A stretch of DNA of 64,000 nt, taken from Thiopseudomonas sp. (GTDB taxonomy: Bacteria; Pseudomonadota; Gammaproteobacteria; Pseudomonadales; Pseudomonadaceae). The translations under genes and the position numbers were made by a program. The stretch lies in NCBI GenBank assembly GCA_018384595.1, contig JAHAYO010000043.1, positions 1-64,000 of the forward strand, given 5' to 3'. A model generated the notes under the pieces. That model was given only the letters and a program-made list of their open reading frames with translations. It was not told the DNA's origin and made no database searches. Positions within the stretch are counted from its first letter, which is position 1; every line of letters starts with the position of its first letter. This document shows positions 50,853-61,809 of the stretch, piece after piece.

Positions 50853-51977
50853 ATGAGCTGTGATTTCCTGCAACAGGCCCGCACCCCGGTGCAAAAACTG
50901 TCGCCTTATGTGCCTGGCAAACCGGTCGATGAACTGGCCCGCGAGCTGGGCCTGAACCCAGCCGACATTATCAAGCTGGCCAGCAATGAAAACCCGCTGG
51001 GGCCCAGCCCTTTGGCGCTGGACGCCATTGAAAAGGCACTGCCTGAGCTGACCCGCTACCCAGATGGCAATGGTTTTGAACTCAAGCAGGCACTGGCCGG
51101 CCACTACGGCCTAGATGCTGCTCAGGTGACCTTGGGCAATGGCTCCAACGATGTGCTGGAACTGGTGGCCAAGGCTTGGCTGGAGCCTGGAAACAACGCA
51201 GTCTTCAGCCAGTACGCCTTTGCCGTGTACCCGATTGCCACGTTGGCAGCCGGTGCCGAGTGCCGTGAAGTGCCGGCCAAAGAGCATGGCCATGATCTGG
51301 ACGCTATGCTGGCGGCGATGGATGCCAATACTCGGGTCGTGTTTATTGCTAACCCCAATAATCCGACCGGCACTTGGTTTGATATCAATGCGCTGGAGCA
51401 GTTTCTGGCTGCCGTACCCGAGCAGGTGCTGGTGGTGCTGGATGAGGCCTATATCGAATACGCATCCAGCTCCGAGTTGCCGGACGGGGTGAAATACCTC
51501 GCGCGCTACCCCAACCTGATTGTGTCGCGCACCTTCTCCAAGGCCTACGGTTTGGCGGCACTGCGGGTGGGTTACGCCTTATCGTCGCCGCAGGTGGCGG
51601 AGGTGTTAAATCGCGTGCGCCAGCCGTTCAACGTTAATAGCCTAGCGCTGGCGGCGGCCTGTGCGGCGCTGAACGACGAGGACTACCTGTTCCGTAGCCG
51701 GTTGGCCAACGATCAGGGCATGGCCCAGCTGGAATGCGGGCTGGAAGCACTGGGACTGGAGTGGATTCCATCCAAAGGCAATTTTATTGCCATCAACTTC
51801 AAGCGCGATGCCGCTGCCATCAACCAAGCGCTGCTGGAGCGCGGCGTGATTGTGCGGCCGGTGGCGGGTTACGGCATGCCGGAGTTTTTGCGGGTTTCCA
51901 TTGGCACCCACGAAGAAAATGCACGTTTTCTCGGTGTGCTGCGCCAGGTGCTGACTGATGCAAGCGCAACCCACTGA
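50853..51977 (+). CDS. hisC: histidinol-phosphate aminotransferase
   Basis: LASNENPLGPSPLALDAIEKALPELTRYPDGNGFELKQAL; SRTFSKAYGLAALRVGYAL. Confidence 0.95.
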   Translation: MSCDFLQQARTPVQKLSPYVPGKPVDELARELGLNPADIIKLASNENPLGPSPLALDAIEKALPELTRYPDGNGFELKQALAGHYGLDAAQVTLGNGSNDVLELVAKAWLEPGNNAVFSQYAFAVYPIATLAAGAECREVPAKEHGHDLDAMLAAMDANTRVVFIANPNNPTGTWFDINALEQFLAAVPEQVLVVLDEAYIEYASSSELPDGVKYLARYPNLIVSRTFSKAYGLAALRVGYALSSPQVAEVLNRVRQPFNVNSLALAAACAALNDEDYLFRSRLANDQGMAQLECGLEALGLEWIPSKGNFIAINFKRDAAAINQALLERGVIVRPVAGYGMPEFLRVSIGTHEENARFLGVLRQVLTDASATH

Positions 51978-54192
51978 GACGCCGCTGACCGGCCAGTTGA
52001 CGGTTGTCGGCCTGGGACTAATTGGCGCGTCCTTTGCTAAAGCGGCGCGCGAGCTGGGTTTGTGTCGCGAAGTGGTGGGTGTTGATAGTAATGCCGGCAC
52101 CTGCCGCACTGCGCTGCAATGCGCGGTTGCCGACCGCACCACCAGCAGCTTGCAAGAAGGCTGCGCAGGCGCGGATGTCATTTTGCTGGCTGTGCCTGTG
52201 TTGACCGCCGGCGGCATACTGCAGCAACTTGCCGGCTTGCCCGAGGCCCGCACCGCCGTGATCAGCGATGTGGGCAGCGTCAAGGGCGTATTTGAGCGGG
52301 CAGCGCGGCAGGCATTTGGTGAATTACCAGCCGGACTGGTGCCGGGGCACCCCATTGCTGGCTCCGAGCGCAGCGGTGTCACGGCAGCCAATACCGGTTT
52401 GTTTCGCCAGCACAAAGTAATCCTTACCCCGCACGCCGGCAGCAGCACACAGGCGGTTACGCTGATTACCCAGTTGTGGCAGCGCATGGGTGCGGATGTC
52501 GAGCACATGAGTGTGCAACAGCACGACCGCGTGCTGGCAGCCACCAGCCACCTGCCACATCTGCTGGCCTTTGGTCTGGTGGATTCGCTGGCGCGACGCG
52601 ACGAAAATCTCGACATTTTCCGCTACGCAGCCGGTGGCTTTCGCGACTTTACTCGCATCGCCGCTAGCGATCCGCAAATGTGGCACGACATTTTTCTGTC
52701 CAACCGCGATGCCGTATTGCAGCAGCTGGACGCCCTGACCGACGACTTGGCCACCTTGCGCCAAGCGATGGAGCAGGGCGATGGACGATACCTGATGGGG
52801 GTCTTCACCCGTGCCCGCGTGGCGCGTGAACACTTCAGTACGATTTTGGCTCAACGGGCTTATATGCAAACCATGGATAAAGAACTGATTTTTGTGGCAC
52901 AGCCGGGCGGTAGCGCCAACGGCACCATTCGCGTGCCGGGCGACAAGTCGATTTCCCACCGCACCATCATGCTGGGCTCGCTAGCCAAGGGCACCACAGA
53001 AGTGGACGGCTTTTTGGAAGGCGAAGATGCACTGGCCACCATCCAAGCGTTTCGCGATATGGGTGTGGTTATCGAAGGGCCGGTCGAAGGTCGGGTAGTG
53101 ATCCATGGCGTTGGCCTGCACGGCTTGCAGCCACCGCCGGGCCCCATCTATGTGGGCAACTCGGGCACCACCATGCGCCTGCTGTCCGGTATTTTGGCCG
53201 GCCAAGCATTCGACACCACCCTGACGGGCGATGCGTCATTGAGCAAACGGCCGATGAACCGCGTCGCCCAGCCGTTGCGCGACATGGGCGCGGTGATCGA
53301 AACCGGCCCTGAAGGCCGTCCGCCGCTGACCATTCGTGGCGGCCAATCGCTGACCGGCATGCACTATGACATGCCGATGGCCAGCGCCCAGGTTAAGTCC
53401 TGCTTGCTGCTGGCGGGCCTGTATGCCGCCGGTAGTACGTCAGTCAGCGAGCCTGCGCCCACCCGCGATCACTCCGAGCGCATGCTGCAGGGGTTTGGCT
53501 ATCCGGTGGAGGTGCACGGTTCTGTGGCCAAGCTGGAAAGCGGACACCAGCTGTCGGCTACTCGCATCGAGGTGCCGGCTGATATTTCTTCGGCAGCCTT
53601 CTTTTTGGTTGCGGCCAGTATTGCCGAAAATGCCGATGTCACCCTGGAGCACGTTGGCATTAACCCGACCCGTACCGGCGTGATCGACATACTCAAGCTA
53701 ATGGGTGCCGATATCAGCATCGAGCGGGTGCGCGTGATCGGTGGCGAGCCGGTGGCCGATCTGCGCGTGCGCAGTGCGCAGCTCAAGGGCATCGAAATTC
53801 CCGAAGCGCTGGTACCGCTGGCGATTGACGAATTTCCGGTGCTGTTCATTGCTGCTGCCTGCGCAGAAGGGCGCACCATTCTGCGCGGTGCCGAAGAGCT
53901 GCGGGTTAAAGAATGCGACCGTATCGAGGTGATGGCCGATGGTCTGCGTACTTTGGGTGTGCAGGTAGAAACCCTGCCCGACGGCATCATTATTGAGGGC
54001 GGCCCCATGGGCGGTGGCGAAGTTTGGGCCCATGGCGACCATCGCATTGCCATGTCGTTTAGCGTGGCTTCGCTGCGTGCCAGCCAGCCGATTCGCATTC
54101 ATGGTAGTCAGCATGTGGCGACATCCTTCCCCAATTTTCTGCAACTTTGCGCCCGTTTGGGCATGCGCGTGAGCGCGGAGGTCGGCCAATGA
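51958..54192 (+). CDS. tyrA-aroA: fused prephenate dehydrogenase / 3-phosphoshikimate 1-carboxyvinyltransferase (TyrA-AroA)
   Basis: TyrA N-half ([33 protein letters not shown]) in frame with AroA ([39 protein letters not shown]). Confidence 0.95.
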   Translation: MQAQPTETPLTGQLTVVGLGLIGASFAKAARELGLCREVVGVDSNAGTCRTALQCAVADRTTSSLQEGCAGADVILLAVPVLTAGGILQQLAGLPEARTAVISDVGSVKGVFERAARQAFGELPAGLVPGHPIAGSERSGVTAANTGLFRQHKVILTPHAGSSTQAVTLITQLWQRMGADVEHMSVQQHDRVLAATSHLPHLLAFGLVDSLARRDENLDIFRYAAGGFRDFTRIAASDPQMWHDIFLSNRDAVLQQLDALTDDLATLRQAMEQGDGRYLMGVFTRARVAREHFSTILAQRAYMQTMDKELIFVAQPGGSANGTIRVPGDKSISHRTIMLGSLAKGTTEVDGFLEGEDALATIQAFRDMGVVIEGPVEGRVVIHGVGLHGLQPPPGPIYVGNSGTTMRLLSGILAGQAFDTTLTGDASLSKRPMNRVAQPLRDMGAVIETGPEGRPPLTIRGGQSLTGMHYDMPMASAQVKSCLLLAGLYAAGSTSVSEPAPTRDHSERMLQGFGYPVEVHGSVAKLESGHQLSATRIEVPADISSAAFFLVAASIAENADVTLEHVGINPTRTGVIDILKLMGADISIERVRVIGGEPVADLRVRSAQLKGIEIPEALVPLAIDEFPVLFIAAACAEGRTILRGAEELRVKECDRIEVMADGLRTLGVQVETLPDGIIIEGGPMGGGEVWAHGDHRIAMSFSVASLRASQPIRIHGSQHVATSFPNFLQLCARLGMRVSAEVGQ

Positions 54193-54857
54193 GCCAGGTT
54201 CCTGTGATTACCATTGATGGTCCCAGTGGCTCCGGCAAAGGCACGGTGACCGCACTGGTTGCTGCTCATTTTGGCTGGCAGGTGCTGGACTCCGGCGCTA
54301 TCTATCGTGTACTGGCCTTGGCTGCTGAACAAAGCGGCATTGCGCCCACCAACGAAGCCGCCCTGCGCACCATGGCGCTGCAACTGCAGGTGCAGTTTGT
54401 AGACGGCAAAACTTTGCTTAATGGTGCTGACATCAGCCGCGCCATCCGCAACGAAACCGTGGGTGCCTATGCCTCACAAATTGCGGCATTGCCGGGCGTG
54501 CGTGAGGGGTTGTTGCAACGCCAGCGCGATTTTCGCCTAGCGCCCGGTCTGGTTGCTGATGGCCGCGACATGGGGACAGTGGTGTTCGCCGATGCGCAGC
54601 TCAAGGTTTTCCTCACCGCTAGCGCCGAAGAGCGGGCACGCCGCCGTTATTTGCAGTTGAAGAACGCGGGGCATTCTGTTAGTCTCCCCGACCTTGTGGA
54701 AGAGATACGTGCACGCGATGAGCGTGACACCGGTCGTGAAGTGGCTCCGCTCAAGCCGGCCGATGATGCCGTAGTGCTGGATTCAACCACCTTGACGATT
54801 GAGCAGGTTGTAGAACGCATCCTGGCCGAAGCCACCGCAAGGGGCTTGGCAGGCTAA
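54189..54857 (+). CDS. cmk: cytidylate kinase
   Basis: [43 protein letters not shown]. Confidence 0.96.
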   Translation: MSQVPVITIDGPSGSGKGTVTALVAAHFGWQVLDSGAIYRVLALAAEQSGIAPTNEAALRTMALQLQVQFVDGKTLLNGADISRAIRNETVGAYASQIAALPGVREGLLQRQRDFRLAPGLVADGRDMGTVVFADAQLKVFLTASAEERARRRYLQLKNAGHSVSLPDLVEEIRARDERDTGREVAPLKPADDAVVLDSTTLTIEQVVERILAEATARGLAG

Positions 54858-54871
54858 GCGTTTACAAGTAG

Positions 54872-54912
54872 CACAGGTCACAACCCAGACTCAGTTGGAT
54901 CTGTGTTTTTAT
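54872..54912 (+). terminator. intrinsic terminator between cmk and rpsA
   Basis: CACAGGTC...GATCTGTG followed by TTTTTATTTAT. Confidence 0.7.
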
Positions 54913-54975
54913 TTATAAACCCGCATTGTCTGGAATGTGGATGGGTCAGTCCGACCCTTAAACGCAGGATTAAAC

Positions 54976-56655
54976 ATGAGCGAAAGCTTTGCAGAACTCT
55001 TTGAAGAAAGCCTTAAATCCCTGGACATGCAGCCGGGCTCCATCATCACCGGTATCGTGGTTGATATCGACGGTGATTGGGTAACCGTACACGCCGGTCT
55101 GAAGTCCGAGGGCGTCATCCCCGTTGAGCAGTTCTACAACGAACAAGGCGAACTGACCATCGCCGTGGGTGACGAAGTCAGCGTTGCGCTGGATGCGGTT
55201 GAAGACGGTTGGGGTGAAACCAAGCTGTCCCGCGAAAAAGCCAAGCGCGCCGAATCCTGGCTGGTTCTGGAAGCCTCTTTCAACGCCGAGGAAGTGGTTA
55301 AGGGTATTATCAATGGCAAGGTCAAAGGTGGTTTCACCGTTGACGTCAATGGTATCCGTGCGTTCCTGCCAGGTTCTCTGGTCGACGTGCGCCCTGTGCG
55401 TGACACCACCCACCTTGAAGGTAAAGAGCTGGAATTCAAGGTCATCAAGCTGGACCAGAAGCGCAACAACGTGGTGGTTTCCCGCCGCAGCGTTCTGGAA
55501 GCTGAAAACAGTGCCGAGCGCGAGCAGCTGCTGGAAAACCTGCAGGAAGGCCAGCAGGTCAAAGGTATTGTCAAGAACCTCACCGACTACGGTGCATTTG
55601 TCGACCTGGGCGGCGTAGACGGTCTGCTGCACATCACCGACATGGCTTGGAAGCGCATCAAGCATCCTGGCGAAATCGTCAACGTTGGCGACGAAATCGA
55701 CGTCAAAGTGCTGAAGTTCGACCGCGAGCGCAACCGCGTTTCCCTGGGTCTGAAGCAACTGGGTGAAGATCCATGGGTAGCTATCAAAGCCCGTTACCCA
55801 GAAGGCACCCGCGTCAATGCCAAGGTCACCAACCTGACCGATTACGGCTGCTTCGCTGAGCTGGAAGAAGGCGTCGAAGGTCTGGTACACGTGTCCGAAA
55901 TGGACTGGACCAACAAAAACATCCACCCATCCAAAGTGGTACAGGTGGGTGACGAAGTTGAAGTTCAGATTCTGGACATCGACGAAGAGCGTCGCCGCAT
56001 TTCTCTGGGTATCAAGCAGTGCATTGCCAACCCATGGGAAGAGTTCTCCAGCCGCTTCAACAAGGGCGACAAGATCTCCGGCACCATCAAGTCCATCACT
56101 GACTTCGGTATCTTCATTGGTCTGGATGGCGGCATCGACGGTCTGGTTCACCTGTCCGACATCAGCTGGCACGAAGCCGGTGAAGAAGCGGTACGCAACT
56201 ACAAGAAAGGCGACGAGCTGGAAACCGTCATCCTGTCTGTTGACCCTGAGCGCGAGCGCATTTCCCTGGGTGTCAAGCAGCTGGAAGACGATCCGTTCTC
56301 CAGCTACGCTTCACTGAACGAGAAGGGCAGCGTTGTCCGTGGTACCGTGAAGGAAGTTGATGCCAAAGGCGCTATCGTTGTTCTGGCTAACGATGTTGAA
56401 GCCGTACTGAAAGCCTCCGAAATCAGCCGCGATCGCGTTGAAGACGCCCGCAACGTGCTGAAAGAAGGCGAAGAAGTTGAAGCTAAAATCATCAACATCG
56501 ACCGCAAGTCCCGCGTTATCAACCTGTCCATCAAGTCTAAGGACGTTGAGGACGAGAAAGACGCGATGAAGGAACTGCGCAAGCAGGAAACCGAAGCTGC
56601 CGGTCCGACCACCATTGGTGATCTGATCCGTCAGCAAATGGAAGGCCAGAACTAA
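54976..56655 (+). CDS. rpsA: 30S ribosomal protein S1
   Basis: [53 protein letters not shown]; multiple S1 repeats. Confidence 0.98.
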   Translation: MSESFAELFEESLKSLDMQPGSIITGIVVDIDGDWVTVHAGLKSEGVIPVEQFYNEQGELTIAVGDEVSVALDAVEDGWGETKLSREKAKRAESWLVLEASFNAEEVVKGIINGKVKGGFTVDVNGIRAFLPGSLVDVRPVRDTTHLEGKELEFKVIKLDQKRNNVVVSRRSVLEAENSAEREQLLENLQEGQQVKGIVKNLTDYGAFVDLGGVDGLLHITDMAWKRIKHPGEIVNVGDEIDVKVLKFDRERNRVSLGLKQLGEDPWVAIKARYPEGTRVNAKVTNLTDYGCFAELEEGVEGLVHVSEMDWTNKNIHPSKVVQVGDEVEVQILDIDEERRRISLGIKQCIANPWEEFSSRFNKGDKISGTIKSITDFGIFIGLDGGIDGLVHLSDISWHEAGEEAVRNYKKGDELETVILSVDPERERISLGVKQLEDDPFSSYASLNEKGSVVRGTVKEVDAKGAIVVLANDVEAVLKASEISRDRVEDARNVLKEGEEVEAKIINIDRKSRVINLSIKSKDVEDEKDAMKELRKQETEAAGPTTIGDLIRQQMEGQN

Positions 56656-56672
56656 TCTGGGCTGACCATGGG

Positions 56673-56707
56673 TAAAAAAGGGGGTGCCAAGTGCATCCCC
56701 TTTTTTA
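56673..56707 (+). terminator. intrinsic terminator after rpsA
   Basis: AAAAAAGGGGGTGCCAAGTGCATCCCCTTTTTT. Confidence 0.85.
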
Positions 56708-56731
56708 TGCCTGTTATACAGAGGAAGCAAA

Positions 56732-56980
56732 ATGCTTGAATGCAGGCTATACAGCACCTTGGGCTGTCATTTATGCGACGAGGCCGAGCAGGTATTGCAA
56801 CCGCTTCTGAGCCTATTGCCGCTGCAAATCGAATGGGTGGACATTGCTGAGCGTGAAGACTGGGTTGAGCGCTATGGCGTGCACATACCGGTATTGGCAC
56901 GGCTGGACACCGACGCTGAGCTGTTCTGGCCCTTTACCACGCAGCAGGCGTGGGAGTTTTTGGGTGGGGCTGCGCAGTAG
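56732..56980 (+). CDS. glutaredoxin family protein (DUF836-like)
   Basis: MLECRLYSTLGCHLCDEAEQVLQPLLSLLPLQIEWVDIAEREDWVERYGVHIPVLARL. Confidence 0.85.
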   Translation: MLECRLYSTLGCHLCDEAEQVLQPLLSLLPLQIEWVDIAEREDWVERYGVHIPVLARLDTDAELFWPFTTQQAWEFLGGAAQ

Positions 56981-57048
56981 ATGATGCGCTTAGCCAGCAC
57001 AATGCTCAGCTGCACGGCATGACTCTGCCATTGCACGCAGCACAGTCA

Positions 57049-57783
57049 TCAGGCAGCCAGATAAACGAGGGTCAACATGCCGTGAGCATAGGGTGACCAT
57101 AGGCAAGGAAACTCCATGCCGCTGCGATAGATGTCCGATAAGTCGCGCAGTAGCTGTAGCGTTAGTCGGCCATCCTGCGCATAGTTGCTGACCTGCGCGT
57201 CCTTAAACCCGAAATACTGGTCAGTTAGCGGATTCAATGCTTTAAACAGGCTTTCTTTAGCCGAAAAGAGCAGGGTGATCCGCGCTGCCCGCACTTCATC
57301 GGTCAAGCCCTTCAGCTCAGCCTGTTCGGCGGGGGTCAGTATTGCCTGCTGCAGCCGCAAGGCACGCGCCGGTGCAATCATGCGTTCTTGGTCCAGCCCC
57401 AGCGCCTGCCACTGTTTTGTATAGCCGCTGATGCTGGCTGCTACGCCGTGGCTATGGGTAATCGAGCCACATATTCCTTGTGGCCAGAGCGCTCGGCGGG
57501 ATGCAGAGTCCCGTTCTAAGAGCACAGCCGGATGGCCTGCCGCGCGCAGGCTACCTGCGGCACAGAGGCGACCGGCGAGAAACTCGGCCTGTCGTTTTAG
57601 GCTGCCCCCGTCGTTGGCAAGGCCAAACGCCTCTAGGTGCCAAGGGAGACACGCGCCTGCATCAAACTCAGTCGTGACCAGATGGCACTGCGATAACCTT
57701 TGAACAAATGGCCAGCAGGGTGCCGGCGGGCGTATGAAAGCAGGCGTTGCAGATAGATCAGGCATAAATGGACTTGGATACAT
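57049..57783 (-). CDS. EntD/PcpS-type 4'-phosphopantetheinyl transferase
   Basis: ICGSITHSHGVAAS, TLLFSAKESLFKALNPLTDQYFGFKDA PPTase motifs. Confidence 0.88.
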   Translation of the reverse strand: MYPSPFMPDLSATPAFIRPPAPCWPFVQRLSQCHLVTTEFDAGACLPWHLEAFGLANDGGSLKRQAEFLAGRLCAAGSLRAAGHPAVLLERDSASRRALWPQGICGSITHSHGVAASISGYTKQWQALGLDQERMIAPARALRLQQAILTPAEQAELKGLTDEVRAARITLLFSAKESLFKALNPLTDQYFGFKDAQVSNYAQDGRLTLQLLRDLSDIYRSGMEFPCLWSPYAHGMLTLVYLAA

Positions 57784-57915
57784 GGAGGTTTCGTTATAAG
57801 ATCGCTTTTTTTATACGGTTATCATTATAAGCGCTGCTGACGAGGGCTTATGGTAGGGCACAACCCTGCCGGTCACAACCGATGAGCGGATTCGGCAGCC
57901 AACACGAGGTAAACC

Positions 57916-58890
57916 ATGAAACTGCAACAACTGCGCTACATCTGCGAAGTCGCCCGCAACGGCCTCAACGTATCGGCAACGGCTCAGGTGCTGTACACCT
58001 CGCAACCGGGTATCAGCAAGCAAATTCGCCTGCTTGAAGACGAGTTGGGGGTAGAGATTTTTGCCCGTAGCGGCAAGCACCTGTCCCATATCACGGCAGC
58101 CGGCGAGCAGGTTATCAGCGTGGCAGAAGAAATTTTGCACAAATGCGAAAAAATCAAACAAATTGCCAACGAATTTTCCAATGAACGCGAAGGCGTGCTG
58201 ACGGTCGCGACCACCCACACCCAAGCGCGTTATGCGCTGCCGCCGGTGATTAGCCGCTTTATGCAGGAATATCCCGACGTTTCACTACACATGAATCAGG
58301 GCACGCCGGCTCAGATTGCCGAAATGGCCGCCGACGGCAGCGTGGATTTTGCCATTGCTACTGAAGGGTTAGAGGCTTTTCCTGAGCTGATTAGCATGCC
58401 CTGCTATCGTTGGAACCGCAGCGTGGTGGTGCCCCACGACCATCCGCTGGCCGCTGTTGAAAAGCTGAGTTTGGAGCAACTGGCGGATTATCCGATTGTT
58501 ACCTATGTGTTCGGTTTTACCGGACGCTCGAAACTGGATGAAGCCTTTAGTTTGAAAGGCTTGACGCCCAAAGTAGTGTTTACCGCCGCCGATGCTGACG
58601 TGATTAAAACCTATGTGCGGTTGGGGCTGGGCGTGGGCATTGTCGCTGGCATGTCGATTGATGCGCGCCAAGATGATGACCTCGTGGTGCTGGATGCCAG
58701 CCATCTGTTTGAGTCCAGTGTGACCAAAATCGCCTTTCGCCGTGGCACCTTTCTGCGCGGCTACATGTCCGCCTTTATCGAACAGTTTGCTCCACACCTG
58801 ACCACCCGCATTCAGCAGCAGGTTATTCAGTGTCGGGACCAGAAAGAGCGTGATGCTTTGCTGGCCGATATACAGTTGCCAACCTATTAA
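57916..58890 (+). CDS. cysB: LysR-type regulator CysB
   Basis: MKLQQLRYICEVARNGLNVSATAQVLYTSQPGISKQIRLLEDELGVEIFARSGKHLSHITAAG. Confidence 0.96.
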   Translation: MKLQQLRYICEVARNGLNVSATAQVLYTSQPGISKQIRLLEDELGVEIFARSGKHLSHITAAGEQVISVAEEILHKCEKIKQIANEFSNEREGVLTVATTHTQARYALPPVISRFMQEYPDVSLHMNQGTPAQIAEMAADGSVDFAIATEGLEAFPELISMPCYRWNRSVVVPHDHPLAAVEKLSLEQLADYPIVTYVFGFTGRSKLDEAFSLKGLTPKVVFTAADADVIKTYVRLGLGVGIVAGMSIDARQDDDLVVLDASHLFESSVTKIAFRRGTFLRGYMSAFIEQFAPHLTTRIQQQVIQCRDQKERDALLADIQLPTY

Positions 58891-58897
58891 GAGTGAA

Positions 58898-58928
58898 ACA
58901 AAAACGCAGCCAGATGGCTGCGTTTTTG
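58898..58928. terminator. bidirectional intrinsic terminator between cysB and the SCP2 gene
   Basis: ACAAAAACGCAGCCAGATGGCTGCGTTTTTGT. Confidence 0.85.
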
Positions 58929-58946
58929 TGAGTGTGGGCAGGTTGA

Positions 58947-59261
58947 TTAGCCTGGGAACAGCTCGTTCAGTTTCATGGCCAGCATCATGTCGCCATCGGC
59001 GCGCAGCTTGCCCATCATGAAAGCCTGCATGCCGTCGGTTTCACCGCTGGCCAGACCCTCAAAGGTTTCCGCATCCATGCTCAGGGTTACGTTGGCATCG
59101 GCGTTTTCGCCTTCCTGCACGGCACAGCTGCCGTCCTTGACCACCAAGTTGTAATTGCCGGCACCTTCGATGTTGAACTGGAATACCAAGTCAAGACCGG
59201 CTGCGGCATCGGCATTAAAGCGGGACGTATAGGTTTTGATATGTTCGGCTACTGCGCTCAT
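58947..59261 (-). CDS. SCP2 sterol-binding domain-containing protein
   Basis: NADAAAGLDLVFQFNIEGAGNYNLVVKDGSCAVQEGENADANVTLSMDAETFEGLASGETDGMQAFMMGKLRADGDMMLAMKLNELF. Confidence 0.9.
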   Translation of the reverse strand: MSAVAEHIKTYTSRFNADAAAGLDLVFQFNIEGAGNYNLVVKDGSCAVQEGENADANVTLSMDAETFEGLASGETDGMQAFMMGKLRADGDMMLAMKLNELFPG

Positions 59262-59500
59262 TTTGTTATCCTTTTTGCTGAATAAAAGGCCATGTGGGGT
59301 AGGGCCGGTAATGTCCACCCGCATCAGGCCGGGTGGCAGACAGGCCAAGAGTAGGGGCTGTCTGCATGGCTGTCAAATTTTTTCATACAGCCGTTTGAAA
59401 GCGCTGGCCGACGGCTCTAATTTCCCGCATTGTTTTAACCCGATGGTCTGTAAACGGGTACAATCAGCGGGTATTTTTCGTGATAGCGCCGGGAGGCTCA

Positions 59501-60520
59501 GTGGATTTTTTACTCGATTATGTAGGTTTTTTATTGCGCGCGGTGACAGTGCTGGTTGTGGTGGTTATTGCCTTGCTCACGATTGCTGGCCTCAAAGGAC
59601 GCGGCGCAAGCAAAGAGGGCGAGCTGGAAGTACGCTCGCTGAATGAAGCGTTTGCAGCGATCCGTGACGGTATGGAAGCCGCCGTTCTTGAAAAAGTCGA
59701 ATTGAAAACACGTGCAAAAGAGCGCAAACAGCAGCTCAAGCAAGACAAAAAACACCCCACTGACAAACCCCGCGTGTTTGTACTGGATTTTGACGGCGAT
59801 ATTCGCGCCTCGGCCACTGACAGCCTGCGCCAAGAAGTCACCGCTGTGCTGAGCCTGGCCACTGCGCAGGATGAGGTGGTGGTGCGTTTGGAAAGTGGCG
59901 GCGGCATGGTGCACAGCTACGGGCTGGCATCGTCGCAACTGGCACGCATTCGTGATGCCGGTATTCCGCTGACCGTCTGCGTGGACAAGGTTGCTGCCAG
60001 TGGCGGCTATATGATGGCCTGTATTGGCAACCGAATTTTGAGCGCGCCCTTTGCTGTGCTGGGCTCGATTGGCGTGGTGGCGCAAATGCCCAACATCCAC
60101 CGCTTGCTGAAGAAAAACGATATTGACGTTGAAGTGCTTACTGCCGGTGAATACAAGCGCACTCTGACCTTGCTGGGTGAAAATACCGAGCAGGGACGTG
60201 CTAAGTTTATGCAGGATTTGCAAACCACCCATGACCTGTTCAAACACTTTGTGGCCCGCTACCGGCCTCAACTGGATATTGACGGCGTGGCCACCGGAGA
60301 AGTCTGGCTCGGCACAGACGCGCTGGCCAAACAGCTAGTAGACGAAATCAGCACCAGTGATCAGTATCTGGTCGATAAAGCTAAGAACGCTAACGTGTTT
60401 CAGGTCAGTTATCACTTTAAAAAAACGCTGCAAGAACGCTTCGGCCTCGCCGCTGCCAGCACGGCTGACTCATTGGTCGCCCGCCTTTGGCAACGGCTGC
60501 AGCAGGGCTTCTGGCACTGA
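59501..60520 (+). CDS. sohB: protease SohB
   Basis: RVFVLDFDGDIRASATDSLRQEVTAVL, VDKVAASGGYMMACIGNRILSAPFAVLGSIGVVAQ; GTG start with GGGAGG upstream. Confidence 0.92.
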   Translation: MDFLLDYVGFLLRAVTVLVVVVIALLTIAGLKGRGASKEGELEVRSLNEAFAAIRDGMEAAVLEKVELKTRAKERKQQLKQDKKHPTDKPRVFVLDFDGDIRASATDSLRQEVTAVLSLATAQDEVVVRLESGGGMVHSYGLASSQLARIRDAGIPLTVCVDKVAASGGYMMACIGNRILSAPFAVLGSIGVVAQMPNIHRLLKKNDIDVEVLTAGEYKRTLTLLGENTEQGRAKFMQDLQTTHDLFKHFVARYRPQLDIDGVATGEVWLGTDALAKQLVDEISTSDQYLVDKAKNANVFQVSYHFKKTLQERFGLAAASTADSLVARLWQRLQQGFWH

Positions 60521-60571
60521 GCATAGATACCGGCCTGCACCCGCAGGTACGGCAACCAAAGAGGAACAGAT

Positions 60572-61555
60572 ATGACAGCCTACCGCGCATTATGGGTGAC
60601 CGAAGAGTCCGGCTTCAGCCCGAACGTGGTTGAACGCAACCTAGCTGACCTGCCGGCAGGCGAGGTTCTGGTTCGGGTTCATTACTCTTCACTCAATTAT
60701 AAGGATGCCCTGTCGGCCAGCGGCAACCGTGGTGTCACCCGCAACTACCCGCACACACCTGGCATTGATGCCGCCGGCATCGTCGAGCATTCCGACGCCG
60801 AAGGCTTTGTTGCAGGCGATGAGGTCATCATTACCGGCTATGACCTGGGCATGAACACCTTTGGCGGGCTAGCCGACTACATCCGTGTGCCAGCCAGCTG
60901 GTTGATCAAGCGCCCAGTCGGACTGGGGCTGCGCGAAGCGATGATTCTGGGTACGGCAGGCTTTACTGCCGGGCTGTGCGTCCACAAGTTGCTGCGCGCA
61001 GGCATACAGCCAAGCGATGGCGACATAGTGGTAACCGGCGCAACCGGTGGGGTAGGCTCGGTAGCGGTTAAGCTGTTGTCGCAGCTGGGTTATCGTGTGG
61101 TAGCTGCCACCGGCAAAGCCGAAGAAGGGCCTTTTCTGCAACAACTGGGTGCCGCTGAAGTCATTGATCGCGCGCTATTAACTGAAGGTGCGAACAAACC
61201 CATGTTGAAATCCCGCTGGGCAGGTGCGGTTGATACCGTGGGCGGCGAGATTCTGTTTAATGTCATCAAGTCGCTCAACTACGGCGGCAGCGTTGCCTGT
61301 TGCGGCCTGACCGCCGGCACCGATTTTGCCGGCAACGTCTTCCCGTTCATCCTGCGTGGCGTCAACCTGCTGGGGGTCGATTCGGTCGAGCTGCCGCTGG
61401 TGGCTAAGGCCTCCATGTGGGACATGCTCTCTCTGCAATGGAAAATGGATCTGGAAGCGTTGGTTGAGGAAATCAGCCTGGAACAGGTTCCGCATGCCAT
61501 AACGCAAATCCTTGCTGGCAAGCAAAAAGGCCGAGTTCTGGTGCGCATGATTTAA
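60572..61555 (+). CDS. acuI: YhdH/AcuI-type acrylyl-CoA reductase (zinc-free MDR quinone oxidoreductase family)
   Basis: YSSLNYKDALSASGNRGVTRNYPHTPGIDAAGIV; VVTGATGGVGSVAVKLLSQLGYRVVAATGK. Confidence 0.92.
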   Translation: MTAYRALWVTEESGFSPNVVERNLADLPAGEVLVRVHYSSLNYKDALSASGNRGVTRNYPHTPGIDAAGIVEHSDAEGFVAGDEVIITGYDLGMNTFGGLADYIRVPASWLIKRPVGLGLREAMILGTAGFTAGLCVHKLLRAGIQPSDGDIVVTGATGGVGSVAVKLLSQLGYRVVAATGKAEEGPFLQQLGAAEVIDRALLTEGANKPMLKSRWAGAVDTVGGEILFNVIKSLNYGGSVACCGLTAGTDFAGNVFPFILRGVNLLGVDSVELPLVAKASMWDMLSLQWKMDLEALVEEISLEQVPHAITQILAGKQKGRVLVRMI

Positions 61556-61759
61556 GCGCATGCCCATGCCGCCTATCGGGGGCATGGGCGGCTTCACTGC
61601 AACGTGGGTTTGGGATGCGGTCAAGACCAAAATAAAGCTACGCACCCGTCAATGATAATGTCGGTTGTTATTTTCAGAGAGGCAGTGCAGGGCGCTGCTG
61701 CGCCAAGTTACAGCACTCGCAGCCAAACAGAAGACACACAGCCTCCAAAAACAGGGCAC

Positions 61760-61788
61760 AAAAAACCCGCTGCAAGCAGCGGGTTTTT
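61760..61788 (-). terminator. intrinsic terminator after fabB
   Basis: AAAAACCCGCTGCAAGCAGCGGGTTTTT. Confidence 0.85.
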
Positions 61789-61809
61789 GCGTGTTACCAC
61801 TCAGAGTAA

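Noticed and set aside
54970-56172. 400-aa minus-strand ORF opposite rpsA
   Set aside because: Shadow ORF arising from repeated S1 domains and codon bias
55500-56500. Internal repeats within rpsA
   Set aside because: Explained by tandem S1 RNA-binding domains, expected for this protein
61562-61592. GCCCATGCC...GGCATGGGC hairpin after acuI
   Set aside because: Strong stem but no T-tract; possible transcript end but not callable as an intrinsic terminator
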